DNA of 64,000 bases. Source: Prionace glauca (taxonomy: Eukaryota; Chordata; Chondrichthyes; Carcharhiniformes; Carcharhinidae). The position numbers were made by a program, and so were the translations under genes. The stretch lies in NCBI GenBank assembly GCA_037974335.1, contig CM075760.1, positions 7,189,432 to 7,253,431 on the forward strand, in the 5' to 3' direction. Of this stretch, positions 23,577 to 34,539 are shown piece after piece. Under the pieces are notes generated by a model. That model had not been told where the DNA came from. It did no database searches and worked only from the letters and a program-made list of their open reading frames with translations. Position 1 is the stretch's first letter. Every line of letters begins with the position of its first letter.

Positions 23577-24097
23577 TCCCTACAGAATTATAGAACCTTT
23601 ACAGCAGAGAAGGAGGCCATTCGGCCCATTGAGTCTGAACCTACTCAATCCTGAACCGAGCATGGCAAAGATGTTCGGATTAGGTTGATTGGCCACGCTA
23701 AATTGCCCCTTAATGTCAGGAGGATTAGGAGCTAAATATGTGGGGTTACGGGGCTAGCACAGGACCTGGGTGGGATTGATGTCGGTGCAGGCTTCATAGG
23801 CCAAATGTCCTCCTTCTGCATTGTAGGGATTGTATTCTATGATTCAATCCCACCCAGACTCTATCCCAGTAGCGTCACATATTTACTCTGCTAGGTAAAT
23901 ACCCTGACACTAGGATCAACTTATCATTGCCAACCAACCTAACCCGCATATCTTCGGACTGTGAGAGGAAACCGGAGCACCTGGAGGAAACCCACGCAGA
24001 CACGGGCAGTCTCCTCACAGACAGTCACTCGAGACTGAAATCGGACCCGGGTCCCTGGCGCTGTGAGGCAGCAATGTCAATCATTGTGCCACAGGGA
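23577..24097 (-). mobile_element. Composite SINE, copy B counterpart
   Basis: Same nested minus/plus/minus SINE arrangement as 4228-4745, ending where the duplication match stops near AATCATTGTGCCACA. Confidence 0.8.
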
Positions 24098-24324
24098 CAA
24101 AGAGAGGCAAAAGTACAGGCGGCAACAGAAACAGAGCTAAACAATTGAGTACAATTTGAAAATCAATAGCCTATTTCCAATCAGAAATTCCAGAAAGGGA
24201 AAGAAAAATAACATAATTGAGAACGTGATACTAACAAGATTTCGAGAGCCTCTTGATACCCTGAGAACCAAGCCAGTGGCACATCAGAATGTGATCCTTC
24301 CCGTACCCTCTGCAGCAAACAAAC

Positions 24325-24425
24325 AAAGTAAAAAGTCTGACAACACCAGGTTTTAGTCCAACCGATTTATTTGATAGTAAACTCACTAGCTTTCGAGGTT
24401 TCCCTCTCCGTCAAAGGCAGCGAGG
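24325..24425. mobile_element. Short interspersed-repeat fragment (CTGACAACACCAGGTTTTAG)
   Basis: Contains CTGACAACACCAGG, TTTAGTCCAACCGATTTATT and AGCTTTCGAG, a signature I recognise from vertebrate repeats; family not named. Confidence 0.45.
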
Positions 24426-24539
24426 CAGCGCCATCTGGCGGCGATCTGGGCTAAAGTGTTATTTGCTGAAACAACACCAAATTATCAGATTACAAAAGGA
24501 CTTTACTGCATTAGTTTTAACTTTAATTTGATGTATTAG

Positions 24540-24827
24540 TTTCACAAGTCGGCTTACATCAACACTGAATTAAGGTACTGTGAAAATCCCCCAGTCGCCT
24601 CACTCGGGTGCCTATTCGGGGACAGGAAGGGAAAATTTAGCAAGACCAATGCATCTAACCTGCACGTGTTTTGGACTGTGGGAGGAAACCGGAGCATCCG
24701 GAAGAAACACACGCAGACAAGCGGAGAATGTGCAGAAACCACACAGACACTGACCCAAGCCAGGAATCAAAATCGAGTCCCCAGCGCTATGAGGCAGCAG
24801 TGCTAACCACTGCGCTACTATGTTAGA
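24540..24827 (-). mobile_element. tRNA-derived SINE, second tail type, minus
   Basis: The tail differs from the common type: it has TTACTGTGAAAATCCCCCAGTCGCC-like sequence (seen also at 31678-31806 and 52444-52702). Body TTGGACTGTGGGAGGAAACC and a head ending CTAACCACTGCGC are standard. Confidence 0.8.
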
Positions 24828-24849
24828 TTATTCTTGTTAATACTTTTAC

Positions 24850-25590
24850 TGTTGCAATGTAATTTAGTGCAGTTGAAACCATACACGAGTGAAAACCTTA
24901 ACTTTATTTTAGTTGCTGGCGATTTGTGTTATTGAATTAATAGTGGTTATAAAAGCTCGTTTTAAATAGTATGAAACCATCAAGATTCTGATTAAATGCC
25001 TCTCTAAAATAACAACACAAGATGTAAATATGAATCTGGAGTCACAATCATTCCTTATATTATTTACTTATTTGAATTTAAAGCTTTCCATCATAATATT
25101 TCTCCTCAAGTTCTGGTTATTAACTTTAACTACTATTGCTGCTCCAATATAATGAATCATTTGGTGGACTCGTTTAAACGGAAGAGTGGGAGAAATCAGA
25201 TGTCTGACCCCTTGAACTTTATGGAAAATGGGAGAAAGAGAAGAACGTTGTGCAAGTGTGAAGACAGAGACGAACAGAGATCAGGTAAAGGAAGATAGAC
25301 GCACAGAGGCGGAATGACAGGGCGAGAAAGACAGACCCCAAACGAAGAGACAACCGGAAAACCCGAGAAATTCAGGGAGAAAGAGAAACTCAGAACTTAT
25401 TGGTCCAGAGCTAACAGTGATTGGTGCTCCGACGCTCATCGGTTCAGAGAGAGAACCAATCCTGTCGCTGTGAAACGCCCCTTAATTTCGGAGTAAGTGA
25501 CGTTTCCGCTAACATGCATGTCCACTTGAATATCAGAAGTGTCAACATATTTCAAATATTGTCTAATTTGAGCCGAATCCTGAACCAGAT
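24850..25590. other. Upstream region of V3
   Basis: AT-rich to 25200, then purine-rich GAGAGA-type sequence. Near V3 there is CCAATCC at 25455 and TGACGTTT at 25498, a weak version of the CRE/CCAAT pair seen at other V genes. Confidence 0.5.
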
Positions 25591-25593
25591 ACC

Positions 25594-26136
25594 ATGTGCT
25601 CCTCATTTTGGTTACTGATAATAATGGTCTTGCTGTCCGGTGAGTCAATAAGTTCTAACAAAGCGTCATCCTGACTCGAAACGTTATCTCTGTTCTCCCT
25701 CTTACACATGTTGTCAGATCTGCTGAAAATTTGCAGCATTTTCTTTTTTGACGCAATGTTTAAATGAGCAGTGTCTATTCCATGGGGTCTCTTCGCTCCC
25801 AGATATTGAGTAATTTCTGTGTTTTGTTACAGGGACAAATGCCGAAGATTCAGTGTCTCAAGATCAATCTGAATTAAGAATTCAGGAAGGACAAAACATA
25901 ACCTTGGAATGTAGATACTCAACTACTGGTTCTCGACCCCTGTTCTGGTATATCCAATATCCTAGGGTAGCTCCGAGATATTTGGTGAAGATATATAGCT
26001 CGGGCAAAACCGATAAGTTTCCGGATTTCCCAGATCGATTCTCGGCTGCTTTACACAAAGGAAACAACACTGTTCATTTAACTATTGCCAACATTCTTCT
26101 GTCTGACACCGCCGTGTATTTCTGTGCCGTGGAGCA
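25594..26136 (+). CDS. V3: T-cell receptor alpha/delta-type V gene, apparently functional
   Basis: Leader 25594-25639 (46 nt, MCSSFWLLIIMVLLS, donor GTGAGT), intron 193 nt, V exon 25833-26136 (304 nt, acceptor TTACAG). The domain begins GTNAEDSVSQDQ, with first Cys in NITLEC, FR2 as LFWYIQYP and second Cys in DTAVYFCAVE. The FR2 style and the length of the C'' region resemble mammalian TRAV. No stops. It is in the same broad subgroup as V12 and V13, which share the leader pattern LLIIMxxL and the WYIQYP or WYVQYP motif. Confidence 0.9.
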
Positions 26137-26176
26137 CACACTGGTGCAGAGATATAGCGAGCCCCGAGCAAAAACC
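26137..26176 (+). other. V3 recombination signal (24-nt spacing)
   Basis: Heptamer CACACTG (26137-26143) and nonamer GCAAAAACC (26168-26176) are 24 nt apart, one more than the other signals here; taking AGCAAAAAC as nonamer restores 23 at the cost of a poorer match. Confidence 0.8.
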
Positions 26177-26412
26177 CCAGACTGGGAGTTCTAATTCGTG
26201 GTCCGCTGAGGGCGCTCTCACACTGATAAACAGAAAGAGCAATTCAGTCTCAATCGTGAATGTCACCGGATCATAAACAAAATATCAAAACAAAACACAA
26301 CACTGAACATGAACAGCTGAGCCGCAATTGGTTTTTAGCTTCTAACTAAAATGCTAAAAATGCATTTATGGTTAGTTAACTCATCCTTAGTCTTTTCCTA
26401 ATATTTCCTTCC

Positions 26413-26514
26413 ATGAGTGAATTATTCCCAATCTTCACTCTCCGTTTCGCGGTCGGTTTGAATATAAACGCCCTCAGTGTGGAGGACGGGGCGGTCTATT
26501 ACTGTGCAGTGAAG
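26413..26514 (+). pseudogene. V4: 5'-truncated V relic
   Basis: Only the end of FR3 is left: NINALSVEDGAVYYCAVK, preceded by sequence that no longer aligns with a V domain (no first Cys, no WYRQ). No leader was found upstream. Second Cys and the YYC motif are intact and an RSS follows. Confidence 0.8.
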
Positions 26515-26553
26515 CACAGCGATGGATCATACGTAAAACCCCGCACAAAAGCC
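26515..26553 (+). other. V4 relic recombination signal
   Basis: Heptamer CACAGCG (26515-26521), 23-nt spacer, nonamer ACAAAAGCC (26545-26553). Spacing is kept; each motif is off consensus by one base or so. Confidence 0.8.
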
Positions 26554-26587
26554 TCAGCCAGAATTTACGGCCCTCCCTCTGCGAGAG

Positions 26588-27056
26588 GGGGTTGAGCTAT
26601 GAGGAGAGGCTGAATGAACTAGGCTTGTACTCGTTGGAATTTAGAAGAATGAGGGGAGATCTCATTGAGACGTATAAGATGATGAATGGGATGGATAGGA
26701 TAGAGGTGGAGAGACCTTTCCCGCTCAAAAAAGACAGTAGGACTAGGGGGCACAGCCTCAAGATAAAGGGGGGGGGGCGTTTTAGAACGGAGTTGAGGAG
26801 GAACTTCTTCAATCAAAGGGTGGTGAATCTCTGGAATTCTCTGCCCGTTGAAATGGTGGAGGCTGCCTCGCTAAATATTTTTAAGAAGCGGGGTGATGGG
26901 TTTTTGATAAGAGAGGGGATTAAGGGTTATGGGGAGAGGGCCGGAATGTGGAGCTGAGCCACGACAGATCAGCCATGATCTTGTTGAATGGCAGGGCAGG
27001 CTCGAAGGGCCAGGTGGCCTACTCCTGCTCCTATTTCTTATGTTCTTATGAGAGCG
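26588..27056 (+). mobile_element. CR1-group LINE 3' end, plus, inserted next to V4
   Basis: Plus frame 26592-26957: LSYEERLNELGLYSLEFRRMR, MMNGMDRIEVERPFPL, NFFNQRVVNLWNSLPVE and KGYGERAGMW, ending in CTTATGTTCTTATGA. It lies about 35 bp past the V4 nonamer. A G run at 26768-26775 shifts the frame relative to the sister at 43.8 kb. Confidence 0.88.
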
Positions 27057-27059
27057 GTT

Positions 27060-29480
27060 TGACCCCAGGTTCAGGAAAGCAGTCAGATCTAATTCCAGAA
27101 CATTTTTTTTGTTTTTTCGGCAGAGTAGCACTTTCGAAAATATTGACACTAATCAATTTATAAAATGTATTTAAAACAAGAAAATCTAACTTTCTGCAGA
27201 AGGAAGCTCAAAGAATTGGAGTTAATATAGCAGAAAAATAAGGTCGTTCTTCCAGAATTTCCAACTCAGGTGAGCCAACGGACCACAAGTCTTCGGCACT
27301 CATTCCTGTAAAGAAATGCAGAATGGATCGAAGTCTGCTGTCGTGCTTAACAAATGCGATGCAGAATAGACTCAGCTAGCAACACGCCTACTACTATCAA
27401 TCCGGGACACACACACTCACGAAGCAAGACGTCAGTTCTCATAACTGAAATTTATGTTTTGTGGGAGTGGTCTGTCTTTGTTGAACCGCTGCACTCTTTG
27501 AGGTATCGGTACATCCGCAATGCGAGAGTGGGTTCACTCCGGGTTCACGCAAGCAGTCAGAGGAAAGAGGGAGCATGTAAACTAGACTGAGTGATTGGAA
27601 AATAGGACAGAGGAAATTTAAGTCATTGTAGAAGGAGTGGACAGAAAATGAGGAAAGTGTTGAAACAGAGATCAATATTGAAAAGAACCGAGTGTAATAG
27701 ACAGAGTCAAAATCAGGTGATATCATAAATAAAGAGAGAATGGCCTTGTGGTATTATCGCGAGACGATTAATCCAGTAACTCAGTTAATGTTCAAGATGC
27801 CCGGAATTCAGAATTTACTGATGACCATGAAACCATTGTTCCGTTGGTATATTTGTTTGATTATTAGCGAGCGTTCACGTCTTTCGAAATGAACAATCCA
27901 GACTTATCAGTCGTGGATTTGTGAGCACATTAAGCAAGATTCATCCGTCTACTCGCCTGAACAGAAAACGACACAAATACTCTCGTATCAATACTAAACA
28001 TCAAATGCAACAAATTCAAAATAATGAGAAAGGCATCAGCTGCAGTCGCAGTATCATAAAAGTAATAAAACCCACAATAATCTGCTACACAAAAACCCTG
28101 CAATATCACGCAGCAATGTTAACAACATTGAGAGTGTTTTTTTTTCACAGATGACGTCCCAAGGCCTCATCGTTTGCACAACAGTGAGTTCACCTTGTCA
28201 CAGGTGACAGCTGGAGTTACAGGAAATATCATCACACCACAAACCACAGAGTGTTTAGGACAAGGGTCTACATGTGAATTTCAGATGCTTGGGCGTAGAA
28301 ACAGGTCTTCCGGACCACAAAGTCTGGGATCCAATCGCACTTCGGGTTTTTATGACTACAGAAGCAATGTTTCCGGGCTGGTCACACAAGTGGATTATCA
28401 GCTTGGAATTTTTTTGCAATACGCCCAATGACAGGTGGTAAGAGTCGGTGAGTTCAAAGGTCACCGATCTTCCACGGGTTAATGGAAACCACTGCAGGAA
28501 TTTGTCTGGTGTAATCAAACACCAATCTATTATAAGTCTCTGGTCAACCAGTGCAACCTCAGCGTGTGCACCAGGAGGATGAGAAGGGAGACTTAACGAA
28601 TGAACTATAGAAATAATTGCATTTCAATGTCACTGAGTCATCTGAATAAGACGTTCAGCACAATGTTTCTAATCGAAGTGGTTCCTCAATGAATCATAAA
28701 TTGAGAGACAGAGGGGGGAGTGTGTGCGTGTACATGTGTGTGTGTGAGAGTGAGTTCAAAATAACTGCAAAATACCTGGACTCCTCAATCTCTTTATCCC
28801 AGGGTTACTGTGGCAACCCTGTCTGACACAGAATTAAACATTCCCACTGTTTTCTGTGTTAATAAAGTTTTTAACATCACCACAGCGACAACACCGGAAA
28901 TAAGCTTCCTTGGGTTAGAAAGTACTTTCGGACATCTGAATGCTGTAAAAGGCATCAATAAATTAATAAATTAATATTAATAAATTCTTTCTTTCCGATT
29001 TCGACTGAAATATCTTTCTAAAGATTAAATTCATTGTCCTCATGTTTCCACGGGCCCAGTAAAGTTATTTTAATTTTCATTTTTTAAAATTTAAATCCGA
29101 TTCTTTCCTGGATTGGGTAAATGAGTGGTCGCCTAGGATTTCCCGGATTCTGTCTCCAGTCGGTTCAGAGATTCTTTCCGCGCCAGAGGACACAGGGCAG
29201 TCTGGCAGGAATAAGAATCCGGCAACTTCCCGAGGAAACAGCGCAGTGCTCAGTGAATGCTGCACCGTCAGAGCTGTTAGCCTCTCGGTGACCTGTTCAA
29301 TCGAGGACACCGTATTCCTTCTCAGCTGGAGGTGACACATCACATGGTCACTGTTTCCAAGAAGAGCAGGAGGAATGTCCTGTTTGATATCTGTTCACCA
29401 ATCACAATTACCGAACACTACAATATTACTGATGGAAATGACACGCTGAGTCTGAATTAGCTGCTGTGATCTCTGCTGAA
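27060..29480. other. Intergenic region, no gene recognised
   Basis: Only short frames. An isolated ACAAAAACC at 28089-28097 has no heptamer at 12 or 23 nt. A GT-rich stretch lies at 28715-28755. Nothing else identified. Confidence 0.5.
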
Positions 29481-29485
29481 TTGCT

Positions 29486-29606
29486 CCCTCGTGTCAGGGG
29501 GATTCGCGGGGTAAATATATGAGGTTAGGGGGAGAGGGTCTGGGTGGGACTGTGGTCGCTGCAGATTCAGTGGCCGAATCTCATTCTGCACTGTAGGGAT
29601 TCTATG
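29486..29606 (+). mobile_element. SINE tail fragment, plus
   Basis: GTGTCAGGGGGATTCGCGG, GGTCTGGGTGGGACTGTGG and CACTGTAGGGATTCTATGA; head and body are missing. It runs directly into the duplicated V5 promoter, and its last bases (TGTAGGGATTCT) are included in the second promoter copy. Confidence 0.85.
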
Positions 29607-29890
29607 ACGTTATAATACTCTGACGTCAGAATGCCGGAAGTTCTGTCGCATGCGCACTCACCTCCCCCACACTATCATTACCGAAGCTCCTTCACTGATT
29701 CACTTTGCGCTCACAGGACCCAGCGACCACTGTAGGGATTCTGTGACGTTATAATGTTCTGACGTCAGAATGCCGGATGCTGTGACGTCACAATACCGGA
29801 TGCTTTGTGCATGCCCATTCTCCTCCCCCAAGCTATAAACGCTGAGCTCCCTCACTTCTTCACTTTGTGATCACAAGTCCCAGCGACCAG
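29593..29890 (+). promoter_or_regulatory. V5 promoter, tandemly duplicated, with three CRE sites
   Basis: Two units of about 140-155 bp, each beginning TGTAGGGATTCTRTGACGTTATAAT and ending CCCAGCGACCA. Perfect palindromic CREs TGACGTCA occur at 29621-29628, 29760-29767 and 29783-29790; half sites TGACGTT at about 29605 and 29743. The second unit has TATAAA at 29834-29839, while the first reads CTATCATT there. The V5 start codon is at 30016. Confidence 0.75.
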
Positions 29891-30015
29891 GTTCTAACAG
29901 CCACAGTGGTACTGGTTTGGGGCTCGGTTGATATCCAATAGCATTGCTTTCCCAAGAGCTTCTCTCAGCCAGGGATCTGCTGACAGCTGCGTCACATAAG
30001 TCGATAGAATCCAGC

Positions 30016-30512
30016 ATGCTTCTGAGCTTCACTTTGATGATTATTTTCCTGGATTTCTTACTATTCCCTCAGTGTAAGTGTGGTCACTATTTCTGACAGG
30101 AATGTTTCACACCTCAGCAATGTTAGGTTCTGTTAAATTGTACTCAGCTTTATTGTATTATCTCGAATTGTCAATACGATTGTACTTTATTGTGCTGCAT
30201 TGTAGTACGTTGTGTTATTATGTACAATGTACAATTGCAGATGCCGCTGGCAGTGAAGAGCTATCACAGTCTCCGGAGTCAGTGGTTGTTACCGAGGGAG
30301 CCATTGCATCGTTGAACTGTTCAACTACAGTAGTTGGACAGACCCTGCAATGGTACAGACAAAATCCAGACAGAACCCTGCAGCACCTGGTGAGTGGTAC
30401 CAGCAAGCAGGGCAGGATCACGGCTCAATACAATTTCGCAGAGAAACGCAGCGTTCTGAATGTTAGTGAAACTCGACTGACAGACACTGCCACCTATTTC
30501 TGTGCGATGAGG
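30016..30512 (+). CDS. V5: T-cell receptor alpha/delta-type V gene, short V exon, apparently functional
   Basis: Leader 30016-30073 (58 nt, MLLSFTLMIIFLDFLLFPQ, donor GTAAGT), intron 167 nt, V exon 30241-30512 (272 nt, acceptor TTGCAG). The domain reads GSEELSQSPES, first Cys in ASLNC, LQWYRQNPDR, then a shortened C''-D region (VSGTSKQGRITAQ) and DTATYFCAMR. It is about ten codons shorter than the other V exons here, with short CDR1 and CDR2, like mammalian TRAV genes of the VQWFRQ type. No stops. Confidence 0.88.
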
Positions 30513-30551
30513 CACAGTACAGCAAAGACCGTACAGGGCCGTACAAAAACC
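30513..30551 (+). other. V5 recombination signal (23-RSS)
   Basis: Heptamer CACAGTA (30513-30519), 23-nt spacer, nonamer ACAAAAACC (consensus, 30543-30551). Confidence 0.92.
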
Positions 30552-30559
30552 TGTCGCGA

Positions 30560-33500
30560 TCACCCGCAAAGTGTATAGCCTGTGTCGGGAGCTGGGACTT
30601 TAATCACTCTCTCCCTTGGATACGCACCATAATCACCCGATCAATGAAACCTCTGCCTGATTTGGAGTTTCATATCAAATCATTCTTATCATATCTCTTT
30701 AATATCAAAAGAGAAGGGACAAAATACATTTAAATTCGACTGTTTTCCGTGGAAATGTCATCTGGGGAGCACGTGTTCCATGGTGCTTCCGGATTGAAAT
30801 CATCATGCTATTCGGTGAATCAATATTCGAAGGATCTTTGTCTAGTTCTTGTGATAAACCCCATTCCAGTCTATGATGCATTCTACCTTTGGCTGCAGGG
30901 CCAAGTGACGCACACTGAGTCTCCAGAATCTATCGGCGGTGAAGGCTCTGGAAGGACAGTCAGTGATTTTAAGGGATAGCCACTCCATATCCGAAAGCTT
31001 GCTGTACCTATCTAGACAGAGCATTATTCCGGGTAAGTTACGATAACTTTAATGAAGAGATGGAGGCCCAGACATTGAAATATCTCCCAAGATCTCTCAG
31101 ACCGGTTCGCTGTTAATTTCAATGAACAAAGACTGCGATGTAACTGTTTGATAAATAAACAAATATTTATCCCACTTTCACAGAACAGTGGACAGCGATA
31201 GATAAATATTATTTATTGCATTGATATTTGTTACCATCTGGAGTAAAGCACCGCAAACTATAAGGGAAGAACATTCAACAGTAAATTTCAAAAAGGCATT
31301 GCCAGACCTTCAGAACGGAAAACAAAACGTGGAATGCGGGGTGAAAAGAGCAAGTGGGAAAGATCTTCCATGGAGCCGCAGGGAGGGGAAATTGTTTCTG
31401 ATCCATTCGCACCCTTCAGTCACTATTTCTTTCTCAGTCACTTGAGCAGTAAGCAGATACAGGATAGTCACAGACTGCTGCAGGTTCAGCTGTCGCTGTT
31501 TCCTCTCCATCACCTGCGACTACCGCTGAGAACTCCGCACTTCCATCAGCTTTGAGTCTGCGGTGACCCCGGCCTGAGTTTCCTTTTGCTGCTCTCACTG
31601 TAACACCATTGTGTGTTTGTAGACATTGCTGCCGCTGGTCGATTTCTGTCATTGGTTAGATCAGAAGTTCAGTGTTTAAGTCTGTTTATTAGTGTAGCAA
31701 GTAGGCCTATATTAACACTGCAATGAAGTTACTATGAAAATCCCCTAGTCGCCACATTCCGGCGCCTGTTTGGGTTCACTGAGGGAGAGTTTAGCATGGC
31801 TGATCAGCGATTGGTTCAGGAGGTGGGGCGTGGTCCTGTTGGATTATTGCAGCCTTTTTAAATGAGGTGAATCTGTGTTGAAATTATTATTGGGCATTCC
31901 AAGTATTCATAACCACAGCAGACTTTGACACATTCAATGTTTCGTTCAGGAATTGCTGGCTCAGACTGAGTGGCCTTCGGCCCATCTCAATTAACTGGAA
32001 GAACATAAAACAGTATTTTTTTCGCTGTATAATCTCTACATCTGAGATCAATGGCAACGTTATCAGATGACACCCAATCGGCTTCAAGCTCCTTCGTTCT
32101 TCAAGTCAGCCAATGATCTCGCAGCTCCTTTATCTCCATTGAATCCTCCTGGCGGAGGGCGAAAGGAACAAAGTGAATTTGTTCATCTCACTGCAGCGAA
32201 TTGGAATGCAATCAAACTGAACCATGACCCTGTAAAATTGAATGATTTCCCTGTAAAATTGGGTAGAGAAGTGAAACTACATTTTCCAGTACTTCTTCTG
32301 GGGGTTCTAATTTTAAAAAGCTATTCTATAACGATGAGAATTCCCTGCAGTCTCTGGGGGCTGCCATTGGATCCTGCGGGATTTGAAGAGTCCAATATGG
32401 GAAGTAGATAAACAACACATTGTAAATGAACTAAATGGTGGGGGGAAAGCGGAATATCTGTTTGATGGATTTGAGCAGAAAGGGAATGTGTTCAGCCCAC
32501 GGACTGAGTCATCATGAGGTGATTTGATAATTAGAAATATTTATTGGCTATTTATTATAGAAAAAGCAATGTTCAGAGAAGCGTAATAATTAACCAGCAG
32601 AACCACAGGCTTCCTCTGAAATTGATGTCCGCAATTACATCTATTTGTTTTTTTAAAAAACGGGGTAAGCGTCCTTTCACTGCATCTTCCGATCCCAAAG
32701 TCTCTAATATCTGGAAGGACAGGGCAGCAGACACATTGCGATATCATCATCTGCAAGTTCACCTCCAGATCACACACCATCTTGACTTGGAAATATATCA
32801 CCTTTCGATTCGCTTGCTGCGAAAATCATGTTTGCGAATAATATATTTACGATTTTGTACAGCGGACAGAAGATTACAAATGTGAGGAAGGAGAAATGCA
32901 AGAAAGTGAGAAATAAAGATTTCAAAATGCAAAATAAAAAAGATACGAACAAATTGTAATTAGGTTCATAAATAAAGGGAAATGCATTTTTTTCCAACTG
33001 ACTCGTATTTCCATTCGTCTATTTGCAGTGCTGAATAGTTTGAAACACAACTTTCAGAAGAAGACCACTGGAAATTCCGCATTGATGATCTTGTACTTTA
33101 TTGGCGATCGGGACAGTGTACAGTTCCCTTACTCACCGTCAGAGGGCGCTGTCGTCACATGTATCTGGCAGCTCCCAACTGGATTTGATTGAAACAACCT
33201 TGTGGAGCCATTGCCCGTGGCAGCGACACCCGCAGCCTCATTTCACTGCTCAGCCTCTGATGTGCCTTACCTGTCCTACATTATTTGAGAGGTTGCCACC
33301 GATGTTCACTATTCGGAATTGGTTACATCAGCAATGTGCTGGGCCGGGGATCTGTACTCCTGCTTCAGCAGAAGATTCCCGAATCTGTGGAGTTACAGAC
33401 TGATAGAGAATGAAGGAAAACTACAGTTCACCGCTTCTCATCCTTCGACCATTATTAGTCAGCATCCTTAACCAGTTATAAATATCTGTTGTCCTCCTGA

Positions 33501-33730
33501 GCGATGTAACTCAAATCTTACTGTTGCGAACTAATAATGAATTATTTGTTATTCTTCATTTGGACATTGCTGGCAAGACTCGTATTTGATCTCTATCGTC
33601 AATTGAATTTGATCTGAGTGGCATGCTACGTCATTGTGGAAGGAAGCTAAGTGTCAACGTGCTTTCTGTGGCTCTGGGGTCACATGTACGTCACTGACTT
33701 GATGTGACAGTTCCTGTTTATGGATAACTA
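30560..33730. other. Intergenic region, no gene recognised
   Basis: AT-rich unique-looking sequence with short frames. It contains a SINE fragment (31678-31806) and a poly-A/T-rich stretch near 32880-32950. Nothing resembling a V exon, RSS or J segment was found on either strand. Confidence 0.5.
31678..31806 (-). mobile_element. SINE fragment, second tail type, minus
   Basis: AACACTGCAATGAAGTTACT, CCCTAGTCGCCACATTCC and GGAGAGTTTAGCATGGC: the tail part only, matching 24540 and 52690. Confidence 0.75.
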
Positions 33731-33734
33731 TCAA

Positions 33735-33830
33735 GGTTGTGAACGGAGCCCAGTTCATCACGCAAATCAACGTTCCATCTATTGACTCCGTCTACACTTC
33801 CCGCTGTCTTGGAAAAGTAACCAGCTTAAC
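33735..33830 (+). mobile_element. LINE fragment related to the element at 57 kb
   Basis: CCATCTATTGACTCCGTCTACACTTCCCGCTGTCTTGG matches the first part of the element at 56985-57400 (CCACTGACTCTGCCTACACTTCCCGCTGCCTCGG type). Short and 3'-truncated. Confidence 0.65.
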
Positions 33831-34539
33831 CAAGGGCCCAGGCACCCCGGGCAAATGGAAATGATGAAAACGCTAGAAAGTGGGTGTGGACGCTGAGGGA
33901 TTAGTGTGAAAATGTGCATACATATGTGCATAGAGTGCCAACACATGCATTCCGCTTCAAAATGACCTTCTTCTCTGCTATAAGTACTCTATTAATGTTG
34001 AAAGGGGAGACGGTGGCAGAGTGGTAATATCACTGGGACAGTAATTCTGAGGGGAGGAAATTTTCTCAAGATATATTTTCAAATCCAACTGCAACAGAAT
34101 GTGGGTTTTAAAATGCAGTTACAATTTTGAATTTAAATCTTGTTTCCGTAATTGCAGCCCTCACAAGAAATATATCAGATTCTCTAATGCCCTGCAGGAA
34201 AGGAAATATTCCATCACTTTCCAATTTGGCCAAGGGTGACTCCAGGCCCACACGTACTTGGCGGTTGTGTGCCTTCTGTGATGGTCTACAAAACCAATGA
34301 ATTGAGAGCATTAGCGATTGCCAAGATATGCTGACCTTACCATTTGGGTATCGAGCAAACAAAAGAGCAAAAAACAGCAACTAAAATCTGCATTTCACAA
34401 CATCTGCAATAGCAAAGGATGTCCAGGAGATGGCAGTGAAACCGTGCTCTGGCACGACGCGAAACAGATGCCTCAGTTATTGCTACAATGGACTCAGTCT
34501 TTGTCCGTCCTAAACGAGATTCAGTTTATATGACACAAA

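Larger units (their letters stand above)
18424..24097. repeat. Segmental-duplication unit B (V2 plus doubled tRNA-Glu-like block)
   Basis: Matches 1-4745 with an offset of 18423 at the left and about 19357 further right; the shift of about 930 bp is an internal tandem duplication. It contains two tRNA-Glu-like copies, V2 and a composite SINE in the same order as copy A. Confidence 0.87.

Noticed and set aside
28089-28097. Isolated consensus nonamer ACAAAAACC
   Set aside because: No heptamer at 12 or 23 nt on either side and no V-like or J-like sequence nearby.
31310-31652. Overlapping minus frames considered as a possible V relic
   Set aside because: No WYRQ, no YYC and no RSS in either direction.
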